Part shown: positions 1 through 7,221 of the stretch, piece after piece
Layout: the number at the start of each line of letters is the position of its first letter
Numbering within the stretch: the first letter of the stretch is position 1
NCBI RefSeq assembly: GCF_039544265.1
Contig: NZ_BAABLI010000015.1
Span: 1 to 64,000, forward strand
Direction of reading: 5' to 3'
DNA: 64,000 bases
Origin: Corallincola platygyrae
Lineage (GTDB): Bacteria; Pseudomonadota; Gammaproteobacteria; Enterobacterales; Neiellaceae
Made by a program: the position numbers and the translations under genes
The notes under the pieces: generated by a model
What the model was told of the DNA's origin: nothing
Database searches by the model: none
What the model saw: only the letters and a program-made list of their open reading frames with translations

Positions 1-30
1 GCCTTCGGGCATAGCCCTCAGGCGTTCAGC

Positions 31-81
31 CAGTGCACGAAGCGATGCTTCGTCAGCGCACTGTCTTCACCCCCATGTGAG
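31..81 (+). repeat. Nested-hairpin repeat, copy 1
   Basis: An outer stem CAGTGC (31-36)/GCACTG (58-63) encloses an inner stem CGAAGC (38-43)/GCTTCG (47-52) with loop GAT. A tail CCCCCATGTGAG follows at 70-81. Two further copies with different outer-stem sequences but the same tail lie at 353-405 and 515-566. No coding sequence is evident around it. Confidence 0.6.
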
Positions 82-142
82 CGATAAACCTTTTAGAAAC
101 GCGTCTACCTCTTGGTTTGTAGGACAGACACCTAATTAAATG

Positions 143-172
143 AAAAGGCTACCCGAAAGGGTGGCCTTTTTG
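143..172 (+). terminator. Rho-independent terminator
   Basis: The stem AAAAGGCTACCC (143-154)/GGGTGGCCTTTT (159-170) with a GAAA tetraloop runs into a T-tract, a textbook plus-strand intrinsic terminator. No ORF ends just upstream inside the window. It must therefore end a transcript entering from the left edge or a short non-coding RNA starting after about position 80. Confidence 0.8.
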
Positions 173-352
173 CGTTGTGGGGTACTGAAAAACCACGGAG
201 ACACCTTCGCAGCTTGCGGGCAGCCTTTTAACTTAATGCGCCTGACGGCGCTTACCCCCGCGGTCAGCCCTTACGGGATGAACACCTTTCCTTTATCAAC
301 ACCCCACGCCGCAGGGACTCCCGGCTTGCAAGCACAGCTTGCTGCGCGCTAC

Positions 353-405
353 GGCCACGGCAAAGCGATGCTTTGCTAACCGCGTGGCCTACGCCCCCAT
401 GTGAG
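353..405 (+). repeat. Nested-hairpin repeat, copy 2
   Basis: An outer stem GGCCACG (353-359)/CGTGGCC (383-389) encloses an inner stem GCAAAGC (360-366)/GCTTTGC (370-376) with loop GAT, then the tail CCCCCATGTGAG at 394-405. An extra hairpin GCAAGC/GCTTGC lies upstream at 328-342. The outer-stem bases differ completely from the other copies but remain paired. Confidence 0.6.
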
Positions 406-514
406 AGGACTGTAAGGAACAAATGTCAGGTGCAACCTCTGCCATGCAGCCCACAGGCGCTCGCAAGCGAGCTGCGTTGGCCCCCAGCTCACGGCAGCAA
501 GCCGCTCGCGCTTC

Positions 515-566
515 GGGTGTATGAAGCTGCGCTTCATTAACAGCACACCCTAAGCCCCCATGTGAG
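515..566 (+). repeat. Nested-hairpin repeat, copy 3
   Basis: An outer stem GGGTGT (515-520)/ACACCC (545-550) encloses an inner stem TGAAGC (522-527)/GCTTCA (531-536), then the tail CCCCCATGTGAG at 555-566. A perfect hairpin GCTCGC-aa-GCGAGC sits upstream at 459-472, comparable to the one before copy 2. Confidence 0.6.
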
Positions 567-667
567 CGGCGCTTCGCGCAGATAACCAAAATACAAACAA
601 GTTGCTTGTAATCGACTCTTCCTAGGGGAGAGAGGGTTGGGTGCGGGGCTTTCGTTTTATGAAACCG

Positions 668-2590
668 TTACAAAGGCTGTTTGCTGATCAAAAAAGCAAG
701 CCGCTTCTTAGCTTCAAGTTCTTCATCAAAAGGCTGTCCTTGGTCGAGCGCCAATTCCAAATAACGTTGCTCTTCTTTTTCGTTATTTTTGCGTTCGTAG
801 ATCTTTGCAAGCGAGAGAAGATCTTCTAACTCCAATGATGCGTGTTGGGCTTGAGAAGCAAGGTAGTTCTCGATTGCTTTATCCAGCTGCTGATTATGAA
901 ACTGGGTCCTGGCGTAAATTTTGGTTACTTCCCCAAATTGAGGAGCAATTTGGTGAGCCTTGGTTATTGACGTTAGTGCGGATTGATTCTGATTAAGGGC
1001 AAGATAACTTAGGGCTATTTGGGCTTTGACTATTGGATTTCCCGGCAGCTTATCTTCCATTTCCTGATAGGTCTTTAGTGCTTCTTCGTAACTACCGGCT
1101 GAGAAAGCTAAGTTTGCTAGTCTGCCTTTTAAGTCGAGGGACTCCGGGGCTTTTGCGCTGGCAACCCGATACCCAGCCAATGCTTTTTCAAGGTCTCCTT
1201 GATGAAAAGCGATATCCGCTACTTCAAGTTCGGGAATCAAGAGTGTGGGGTTGCTCTCTTTTAATTTTTTATACTGGCGTAATGCTTCTTCTGCATTCCC
1301 TCCCTTCCATAGGCTGCGGGAAAGGTTTATTTGGGCTAACGAGTTGTCATGTTTTATGGGGGCTTCCGTAGCCATCTGGAAATAACCCTGTCTGAACAGG
1401 TAGTAGCCATAGGCGATATTGAGCCAGTCACTCTTAGTAAGCGCAAGGAACTGCGTTCTGACTCTTGCTTCTGACATATCGAAATAGAGTGGTATCAGGG
1501 ACTTTAACTGCTGTTCGTTTTCGACACCTTTGTACGCAAATGATAGTAGTTGGTGGAGCGGATCTGCAGGATCTAACCGCATCAGGCGAGTTATGATCTT
1601 ATCGGAATCAGCACTTTGTTCAGTGAGAGATATGAGCGCTTTAAGTTGTTGAGGCTCTCGACTGTTAATTTCATCTAACCGACTAATCAACAATTTGGAT
1701 TGCTTTACATTGCCTTGGCGCCACTCGATTAATGCAAGGTCTAACATGGCAACATAGTTTTCAGGGTGCAGTTCGAGTACCCGGGCTATTGAGCGCTTAG
1801 CGGAGACCAAATCGTTATTGATCATCGCTACTGCCGAAAGAATCAGGGGGCCCCCTGGATGTTCAGGATCAAGTCGCTGCCAATGTTCGGCGTATTTTTC
1901 AGCATCATACAGATTACTTTGAGAGAGGCTGATTTTGGTTAGAAAAACGGTTGCCGCAAGGTTGTTGGGATCGAGGGTCATTACCTGTTTGAGTAGTTGA
2001 GATGCCGCCTCGTTGTGTCCTTGTTTAAACAATATCTGCGCTTTTAGTAATTTCGCCTCGCTACTGTTAACAGGCATATCGATGACTTCAAGCGCTTTAA
2101 ATAACCTATTTTGCTTTGCATAACCTGTCGCCGCAATAAAGGCGGTAGAGGAGAATAGTTGAGGTGCAAGACGTTGAAGTTCTGTTAGGTGTTTGGTCAG
2201 AGCTAAGTCCTTATGCTGACCGAGCAGTGCTAGAGCATACAAGTGATGTCCCGCGGGGTCTTCTGGACGTTCAGCTATCCAGTTTTTGGCGGCGAGCTCA
2301 GCATCGATGAAGTCATTGTTACCAATCAACCCTAATATCTGTTGCTTTGCGCCTTGAACATAAAGCCCATCCATCAGGGTTTGGTTGAGCCAGTCGAGAT
2401 CACTCAATCCATAACTGTCACTACTGCTCAAGCTGTTCGATTTGAGCGCGTCTGAGAGTGCGCTATCAAGCTTTCGCTGTGAAGCTGTGTCTGACAAGTT
2501 TATTGGCGCGGCTAAAGATACAGGCAACCAAAAGGCCAAAATCAGAGCGGCACAGTGGCGATAAATATGGCTGATAAGTTGGCTCATCAT
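668..2590 (-). CDS. Secreted TPR-repeat protein, PrsT-like, next to a PEP-CTERM gene
   Basis: This is a 640-residue protein with an N-terminal signal peptide (hydrophobic run about 12-27, ending LAAP). Degenerate tetratricopeptide repeats fill the rest, recognisable from repeated A-x-x-x-Y/L helices and phrases such as LDPNNLAA, LHPENYVA and HQIAPQFG. TPR solenoids are protein-binding scaffolds; this one should act in the periplasm. The start has AAGGA seven bases upstream of the first of two ATGs. It lies directly downstream of a PEP-CTERM-like gene on the same strand. A TPR protein called PrsT accompanies PEP-CTERM/exopolysaccharide systems, but this one is shorter than I recall for PrsT and no exosortase is seen, so the exact role is open. 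Confidence 0.75.
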   Translation of the reverse strand: MMSQLISHIYRHCAALILAFWLPVSLAAPINLSDTASQRKLDSALSDALKSNSLSSSDSYGLSDLDWLNQTLMDGLYVQGAKQQILGLIGNNDFIDAELAAKNWIAERPEDPAGHHLYALALLGQHKDLALTKHLTELQRLAPQLFSSTAFIAATGYAKQNRLFKALEVIDMPVNSSEAKLLKAQILFKQGHNEAASQLLKQVMTLDPNNLAATVFLTKISLSQSNLYDAEKYAEHWQRLDPEHPGGPLILSAVAMINNDLVSAKRSIARVLELHPENYVAMLDLALIEWRQGNVKQSKLLISRLDEINSREPQQLKALISLTEQSADSDKIITRLMRLDPADPLHQLLSFAYKGVENEQQLKSLIPLYFDMSEARVRTQFLALTKSDWLNIAYGYYLFRQGYFQMATEAPIKHDNSLAQINLSRSLWKGGNAEEALRQYKKLKESNPTLLIPELEVADIAFHQGDLEKALAGYRVASAKAPESLDLKGRLANLAFSAGSYEEALKTYQEMEDKLPGNPIVKAQIALSYLALNQNQSALTSITKAHQIAPQFGEVTKIYARTQFHNQQLDKAIENYLASQAQHASLELEDLLSLAKIYERKNNEKEEQRYLELALDQGQPFDEELEAKKRLAFLISKQPL

Positions 2591-2631
2591 CAGTAGTTCC
2601 TTTACTGGCGTTAACCTACCAGTTTAGACAA

Positions 2632-2667
2632 AAATGGCGCTACCGCGGAAACGGTAACGCCATTTGT
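2632..2667 (-). terminator. Intrinsic terminator of the PEP-CTERM-like gene
   Basis: The inverted repeat AATGGCG-TACCG (2632-2645 region)/CGGTA-CGCCATT (up to 2666) reads on the minus strand into a short T-run. It lies between the stop of the PEP-CTERM-like gene and the start of the TPR gene. The two may therefore be only partly co-transcribed. Confidence 0.7.
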
Positions 2668-2694
2668 GATTGGAAGTTGGAGTTAATCAACCAA

Positions 2695-3681
2695 CTAGCC
2701 TTGACGGCGACGATACATTACACCAAACAGTGCCAGAGCCAGCATTGCCAGTGGGGCTGGAGCTGGAACATCTGAATTTGGTGGAGGCTCGTTAAAGCCT
2801 GCTTCGCCTTTCACGTGGAAAAGCGCAACAAAGATGTTGTCGTCATTAGATGGATTATTGGTATCAACTTTTATCTGGGTATCACCATCGTTGATAAACG
2901 GAACCAAGTTGTAACGTTCATCATCGTCTGTGTAGTTATTAGGATTCAACAGGTCATCGTCATAACCACCCATGGTGATCAGTGAACCATTACTTTGCTG
3001 TTCACCGTCATCCCAATTACCTGCGTTGTTGGTGAGCAAATTGCCATTAACGTCAACGTTAGACTTCTGATTACAGCAACTGAAGCTAATACCTAAACGC
3101 ATCTCAGCAAAAAACGCTGGATCCGTAGTATCGATGGGGTCGGCGAAATTTACTGTGGTGGTATCACCGTCGAGTGCTGCGCCGCCATCAAGAATAGCTA
3201 CAGTAGATTTTTCAAGAGAAGCCAATTCGTAAACCACAATCAATGCTTCACCATCCGTACGTGAATCAGATTCACGAAGGCTAAAGTTGTAGACGCCACC
3301 TGGGCCGCCATCAATGGTAGGCTTCACCAGATCGGTTACATCTTTACGGCCTGTGCGGAAGTAGTTTGGCAGTGAAGGAGGAATTGGGTTCACATATTCC
3401 TGATCCCAGGAATTGATGTTAGTGCCGTTGAAGTTAACATCACCCATTGCAGGTGCTGAACCATACATCGCGGAATAAAGGTAAGCTGCAACTACTGTTG
3501 CTCCCGCAGGGACGGACGCAGAAATAGTGCCGCTTTGACTTGTACCACCCCAACCGTCGGAGGAAACACCGTAGTTGCCTACGTACGTTTTAAAGGTAGT
3601 TAAAGACGCAGATGCCATGCCTGATACTGCCAGCGTGACAATCATTGCGCCGATTTGTAAAAATCGCTTCGCATTAATCAT
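2695..3681 (-). CDS. PEP-CTERM-like surface/exported protein
   Basis: The protein has 328 residues: a signal peptide (about 1-26, ending SASA), a secreted Asn/Asp/Gly-rich body with a DxxD-rich region around 225-250, and a C-terminal sorting signal. That signal at about 305-328 has a VPAPAP motif, a hydrophobic helix and an RRRQG tail. This is the tripartite architecture of PEP-CTERM proteins, with PAP replacing PEP. Such tails are processed by exosortases, and the proteins end up on the surface or in the biofilm matrix. The start is supported by AAGGAA eight bases upstream. No exosortase is in the window, and the function of the body is unknown. Confidence 0.7.
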   Translation of the reverse strand: MINAKRFLQIGAMIVTLAVSGMASASLTTFKTYVGNYGVSSDGWGGTSQSGTISASVPAGATVVAAYLYSAMYGSAPAMGDVNFNGTNINSWDQEYVNPIPPSLPNYFRTGRKDVTDLVKPTIDGGPGGVYNFSLRESDSRTDGEALIVVYELASLEKSTVAILDGGAALDGDTTTVNFADPIDTTDPAFFAEMRLGISFSCCNQKSNVDVNGNLLTNNAGNWDDGEQQSNGSLITMGGYDDDLLNPNNYTDDDERYNLVPFINDGDTQIKVDTNNPSNDDNIFVALFHVKGEAGFNEPPPNSDVPAPAPLAMLALALFGVMYRRRQG

Positions 3682-3967
3682 CGTGTGATTCCTTACTTTT
3701 TAATGCATATCCATATACAGCTCTAAAGTATCAGCCGCGCTACATCTGGGCTGCGCGGTTGAGTCATACCTTGTTTAGCAAGATGCTCGCCAGTTATGAA
3801 TTCCAGAATTTTTCAACGTGTTAGCCTGCATATGAGGTCGCGACATTGCTTTTTTGTAAAGATCTTCGACGCGACCACTAACACAAAATTGGTAGGGATA
3901 TTGTGCTTTACTTGGGCTAAAGCCCGAACCATAACGGGTGATATAAAAACGTCTTCATGGAGCGATT

Positions 3968-5344
3968 ATGACGCGTCATTGGTATTTCTTGGTGGGACTG
4001 TTTCTCTTCATCGCAGGGGTTGCGTTGGCAAGCGACTTCTCTGGCTTTGTTGGTGGCTCTGCCATGATGGGCGAACCACTAGCTCTTTTAATGTTGCTGA
4101 TTTTCTGTATCGCCTACCTATTAGTGTTTTTTGAAGAAAAAACGGGAATAGCAAAAAGCAAACCGATGATCTTCAGTGCAGGGCTGCTTTGGATGATTGC
4201 ATCCGTGATAGCGTATCAGCATGGTCTGGAGCATGATGCTATCCGGCAGGCGGTGACCCATAACCTGGATGAGTTTGCAGAGCTGTTTTTGTTCCTTATG
4301 GTTGCGCTGATTTATATCAAGCAGATCGAGGAGCGACAGGTCTTCGAATTGCTCAAAAGTAAGCTAATCAGCCGGGGATACAGCTACCAGGGCTTGTTTT
4401 GGCTAACGGGCATCATTGCGTTTTTTCTTTCTGCGATAGCAGATAATCTGACGACGGCACTGGTTATCGGCACCGTGGTCATTGCTGTTGGTCAGGATTC
4501 TCCAAAGTTTGTTTCCATTGGTTGCATCAATACTGTCGTCGCGTGTAACGCTGGCGGCGCTTTTTCTCCGTTTGGTGATATAACCACCCTGATGGTCTGG
4601 CAAGCAGGTAAGGTTGAGTTCCTCGAGTTCTTGAAGATATTCATTCCTTCATTGATTAGTTTTCTTGTCCCTGCGGCTGTGATGGCGATTTTTTTGCCTA
4701 AAGGATCTCCTGAGACCTTGGGTGTGGATGTCAACTTAAAGCCGCATGCCAAGCTTTATTGTTTTCTCTTTGCATTCACTATTTTGTTGGCCGTACTGAG
4801 TGAGCAGATACTGGGCTTGCCACCCTACCTCGGCATGATGACAGGCCTTTCTCTGTTGATGTTAGGTGAGTACTTGTTTAATCGTTCTCTGCCTGAATCT
4901 GATCCTGATAAGCAGCGCAATCTTTTCTCGGGGTTGGCTGAGGCGGAGTGGGATACGTTAATGTTCTTTTTTGGAGTGATGTATTGCGTTGGTGCTTTGG
5001 GATTTATTGGCTATCTGGCGTGGCTCTCTGATCTTCTGTATACCGGTTATGGTGCGGATGCCGCGAATATTGTGGCAGGGTTGATTTCCGCGATGGTAGA
5101 CAACATCCCGGTCATGTTTGCCATTCTGCAGATGGACCCGGCAATGGATCAGTTCCAATGGTTGCTGATTACCTTGTGTGCGGGGATTGGTGGCAGTGTG
5201 ATGTCGATTGGCTCGGCGGCTGGCGTAGCCTTGATGGGGATAGGTCGTGGCCATTACACCTTTTTGAGTCACTTGCGCTGGTCAGGGGTGATTTTACTCG
5301 GTTACGGTGCGGGTATCGGCACGCACTATTTGGTTAACCTTTGA
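3968..5344 (+). CDS. nhaD: Na+/H+ antiporter, NhaD family
   Basis: This is a 458-residue polytopic inner-membrane protein with about 12 hydrophobic segments. The family-typical core is visible: SAIADNLTTALVIGT at about 155 and NAGGAFSPFGDITT around 195, the conserved Asn/Asp/Thr-rich transport motifs of NhaD in the ion-transporter superfamily. It should exchange cytoplasmic Na+ (or Li+) for external H+, typical of marine and halophilic bacteria. The start ATG has GGAG upstream. It is transcribed alone, divergently from the PEP-CTERM-like gene. The 286-bp upstream region has a GGGC-taaa-GCCC hairpin near 3918 that I cannot assign to a known riboswitch. Confidence 0.9.
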   Translation: MTRHWYFLVGLFLFIAGVALASDFSGFVGGSAMMGEPLALLMLLIFCIAYLLVFFEEKTGIAKSKPMIFSAGLLWMIASVIAYQHGLEHDAIRQAVTHNLDEFAELFLFLMVALIYIKQIEERQVFELLKSKLISRGYSYQGLFWLTGIIAFFLSAIADNLTTALVIGTVVIAVGQDSPKFVSIGCINTVVACNAGGAFSPFGDITTLMVWQAGKVEFLEFLKIFIPSLISFLVPAAVMAIFLPKGSPETLGVDVNLKPHAKLYCFLFAFTILLAVLSEQILGLPPYLGMMTGLSLLMLGEYLFNRSLPESDPDKQRNLFSGLAEAEWDTLMFFFGVMYCVGALGFIGYLAWLSDLLYTGYGADAANIVAGLISAMVDNIPVMFAILQMDPAMDQFQWLLITLCAGIGGSVMSIGSAAGVALMGIGRGHYTFLSHLRWSGVILLGYGAGIGTHYLVNL

Positions 5345-5520
5345 TTCGTTGGTGGGAATTTTAGAACTTTCTTTTGCGTCAACTACTCTTAATAGAGTGA
5401 ATCGACCGTGATCTTATTCGCTGAAGCGAAGGTAGAAGAGGTGTTAGATTTAGTACACATACTCTTGAATTCAGAGTTTTAGGGTTGCTAGGAGCCGACC
5501 TGTAATTGTCCGCACGGATG

Positions 5521-5545
5521 CCTCTTGTGGTCTGACGTAAGAGGT
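5521..5545 (+). promoter_or_regulatory. Hairpin sequestering the Shine-Dalgarno of a small ORF
   Basis: CCTCTT (5521-5526) is perfectly complementary to AAGAGG (5539-5544), across a 12-base loop. AAGAGG is the ribosome-binding site of the 34-codon ORF starting at 5551. The arrangement would block initiation when folded, as in RNA thermometers or translational switches. The stem is short, so this is suggestive only. Confidence 0.5.
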
Positions 5546-5550
5546 GATTT

Positions 5551-5655
5551 ATGAGCTTTTTTCACTTTACCCGCGAAGAAAAACGCTACCCGGTTGCCAA
5601 TATTGCTGTACTTGTTTGCGGTGCAGTTGCATTGCTGGTTGCTATCGCAATTTAG
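5551..5655 (+). CDS. Small single-span membrane protein, 34 residues
   Basis: An ATG preceded by AAGAGG at six-base spacing opens a 34-codon frame beginning MSFFHFTREEKRYP and ending TAG. The N-terminal third is charged and polar. The rest, from about residue 15, is one hydrophobic helix rich in Val, Ala and Ile. It is followed 13 bases later by a strong terminator, so it appears to be its own transcription unit. I do not recognise the family. Small proteins of this form often bind and adjust a larger membrane complex. Gene boundaries, ribosome site and terminator support it being real. Confidence 0.65.
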   Translation: MSFFHFTREEKRYPVANIAVLVCGAVALLVAIAI

Positions 5656-5668
5656 AGACGTGGACATG

Positions 5669-5698
5669 AAAAGGGCAGCCGTTCGGTTGCCCTTTTTT
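5669..5698 (+). terminator. Strong intrinsic terminator after the 34-residue ORF
   Basis: AAAAGGGCA (5669-5677) pairs with TGCCCTTTT (5688-5696), enclosing an inner CCG/CGG, and ends in a run of six T. It ends plus-strand transcription before the tpx promoter region. Confidence 0.85.
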
Positions 5699-5950
5699 GA
5701 TCTCTGAAACCTCCCTGATTCGCTTTAAATCGTTCAGTTTCGCTACTCTGCCAAGTTTTGCATAAATCTGATTGTCTCGAGCAATCGCCTATAGGTTGTA
5801 GCATAGAAGACTAGCCAATCAGTTGCCTTGTCCTGTTTAGTTGCCAGTGTCCGCAGAAGTGAAAAAGTCCTTATCGGGAGTGATCTGCTGTTATGTGTTA
5901 GCGTAATTAACTGCTATTCAAATAATAATGTGGCTTTAGGGGAAAACAGA

Positions 5951-6532
5951 ATGATTCGACTATTAGTGGGAGCCTTGCTCTGCACGCTAGGCTGGGCTGC
6001 TAATGCAGACCTGACAGAACGAGAAGGTTTGGTGACTGCTGGAGGCAACCCTATGGTGTTGCTTGGCAATGGTGTGAACGTGGGTGATCAGGCGCCAGAT
6101 TTTAAAGTCGTTGACGCTAAATTTAAGCCGATTCACTTGAGCGACTTTAAAGGTAAAACTGTACTTGTTTCGGTGGTACCCAGCATTGATACCGGCGTGT
6201 GTTCGCTGCAGACCAAACGTTTCAACAAAGAGGTCGCTAAGCTGCCGGGCGATATTGTACTGATAACCTTGTCGACAGACCTGCCTTTTGCCCAAAAGCG
6301 ATTCTGTGAAGTTGAAAATGTCGACCAGATGCCTGTGCTTTCCGACGCCGTATGGCGCGAGTTTGGTGAACACTATGGCTTGTTGATTAAAGACCGCGGG
6401 CTGTTGGCGCGTGCCATTCTCATCGTAGACAAAACCGGGAAGCTGCAATACCAGGAGCTGGTGAAAGAGATGAGTGAGCATCCAGATTATGATGCGGCAC
6501 TGGCTGCGGCGAAGAAGATTCATCAAGGCTAA
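5951..6532 (+). CDS. tpx: Periplasmic thiol peroxidase Tpx (atypical 2-Cys peroxiredoxin)
   Basis: The 193-residue protein starts at an ATG preceded by AGGGG. A signal peptide (about 1-19, ending ANA) precedes a peroxiredoxin domain, so unlike E. coli Tpx it is probably exported. The Tpx signature is PSIDTGVCSLQTKRFN with peroxidatic Cys84; the resolving Cys119 lies in QKRFCE, 35 residues later as the family requires. It reduces alkyl and hydrogen peroxides using a thioredoxin-type donor. An in-frame extension upstream to 5828 is unlikely because it would bury the signal peptide and lacks a better ribosome site. The gene appears monocistronic. Confidence 0.9.
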   Translation: MIRLLVGALLCTLGWAANADLTEREGLVTAGGNPMVLLGNGVNVGDQAPDFKVVDAKFKPIHLSDFKGKTVLVSVVPSIDTGVCSLQTKRFNKEVAKLPGDIVLITLSTDLPFAQKRFCEVENVDQMPVLSDAVWREFGEHYGLLIKDRGLLARAILIVDKTGKLQYQELVKEMSEHPDYDAALAAAKKIHQG

Positions 6533-6551
6533 ACAGAGCAACATTTGCATT

Positions 6552-6587
6552 AAAAAAGGGGCTGTCGATTCAGCCCCTTTGTTGTTT
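6552..6587. terminator. Shared terminator between convergent tpx and cytochrome genes
   Basis: The stem AAAGGGGCTG (6555-6564)/CAGCCCCTTT (6571-6580) has a six-base loop and lies between two convergent genes. The A-run before and T-rich stretch after allow termination in both directions. Confidence 0.8.
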
Positions 6588-6600
6588 TGGTCAGACAGTA

Positions 6601-7170
6601 TTACTCAATAACTGGCCGTTTATGAGCAACGCCCTGATGACAGTCAATGCAGGTTTTGCCTTCCGTTTCTATCTGCTTGTGATTGGTGCGCACGCGGATA
6701 GGTTGTGCATCGGTATCCCAATTTTCTGGGATATGGCAGCTTCGACACTCACGGCTGTCATTGGCACTCATATCGTCCCATACGTGCTGAGCCAATCTTA
6801 GTCGCTCCTGTTCGAAATTCTCCAGCGTCACGGTTTCCATTAACTGGTAGTAGATATCTGCGGTGGCTTTGACCTTAACGATCATCTTATCGACGAAAGG
6901 TTTGGGTACATGGCAATCGGCACAGGTGGCGATGACGCCTGAACGGTTTTTGAAGTGAACGGACTCGTGGTATTCCTCTACGATAGTATCCCGCCCAATA
7001 TGACAGCCGTAGCAGAACTCATTGGTGTTGGTGTAATCCATGACGCCATGGAAAGCGGTAACGCCGATAACACCAACAATGACAGCTAAAAAGCCACCTA
7101 TCGGGATCCCTAACAGCCACTTACTTTTTGTTGGTCGCCAAAGTCGACCCGGCTTTTTAGGCGCATTCAT
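6601..7170 (-). CDS. NapC/NirT-family tetraheme c-type cytochrome (quinol dehydrogenase)
   Basis: The protein has 189 residues with one N-terminal membrane anchor (about 19-40). Four CxxCH heme sites follow at C53 (CYGCH), C83 (CADCH), C142 (CRSCH) and C174 (CIDCH). Length and heme spacing match the CymA/NrfH/NapC family, which takes electrons from membrane quinol and passes them to periplasmic reductases. It lies 51 bases downstream of the octaheme cytochrome gene on the same strand and has a good AGGA ribosome site. The pair probably forms one respiratory module, with this as the quinol-oxidising anchor. The exact subgroup (NrfH, CymA or HaoC-like) cannot be fixed by eye. Confidence 0.88.
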   Translation of the reverse strand: MNAPKKPGRLWRPTKSKWLLGIPIGGFLAVIVGVIGVTAFHGVMDYTNTNEFCYGCHIGRDTIVEEYHESVHFKNRSGVIATCADCHVPKPFVDKMIVKVKATADIYYQLMETVTLENFEQERLRLAQHVWDDMSANDSRECRSCHIPENWDTDAQPIRVRTNHKQIETEGKTCIDCHQGVAHKRPVIE

Positions 7171-7193
7171 AAACGATCCTCGCGTGAGGGCGA

Positions 7194-7214
7194 AAGCCGC
7201 TCAAGGAGCGGCTT
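7194..7214 (-). promoter_or_regulatory. Operon-internal hairpin between the two cytochrome genes
   Basis: AAGCCGCTC (7194-7202) and GAGCGGCTT (7206-7214) form a perfect nine-base stem with a three-base loop, in the 51-base gap between the octaheme and tetraheme genes. It lacks a clear T-run on the minus strand. It may be an mRNA stability element or partial terminator setting the ratio of the two proteins. Confidence 0.5.
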
Positions 7215-7221
7215 ATTCACC

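Noticed and set aside
140..379. 79-codon open frame across the left repeat region
   Set aside because: It starts on top of a terminator hairpin, runs through repeat DNA, has no ribosome site and a low-complexity, unprotein-like composition.
1..566. Integron attC sites
   Set aside because: The hairpins lack the attC core words (RYYYAAC/GTTRRRY) and no gene cassettes or integrase are seen.
3682..3967. Sodium or other riboswitch upstream of nhaD
   Set aside because: Only a short GGGC/GCCC hairpin is visible; no known aptamer core could be recognised.
5408..5485. 25-codon GTG-started frame between nhaD and the 34-residue ORF
   Set aside because: It has no ribosome-binding site and a chance-level length.
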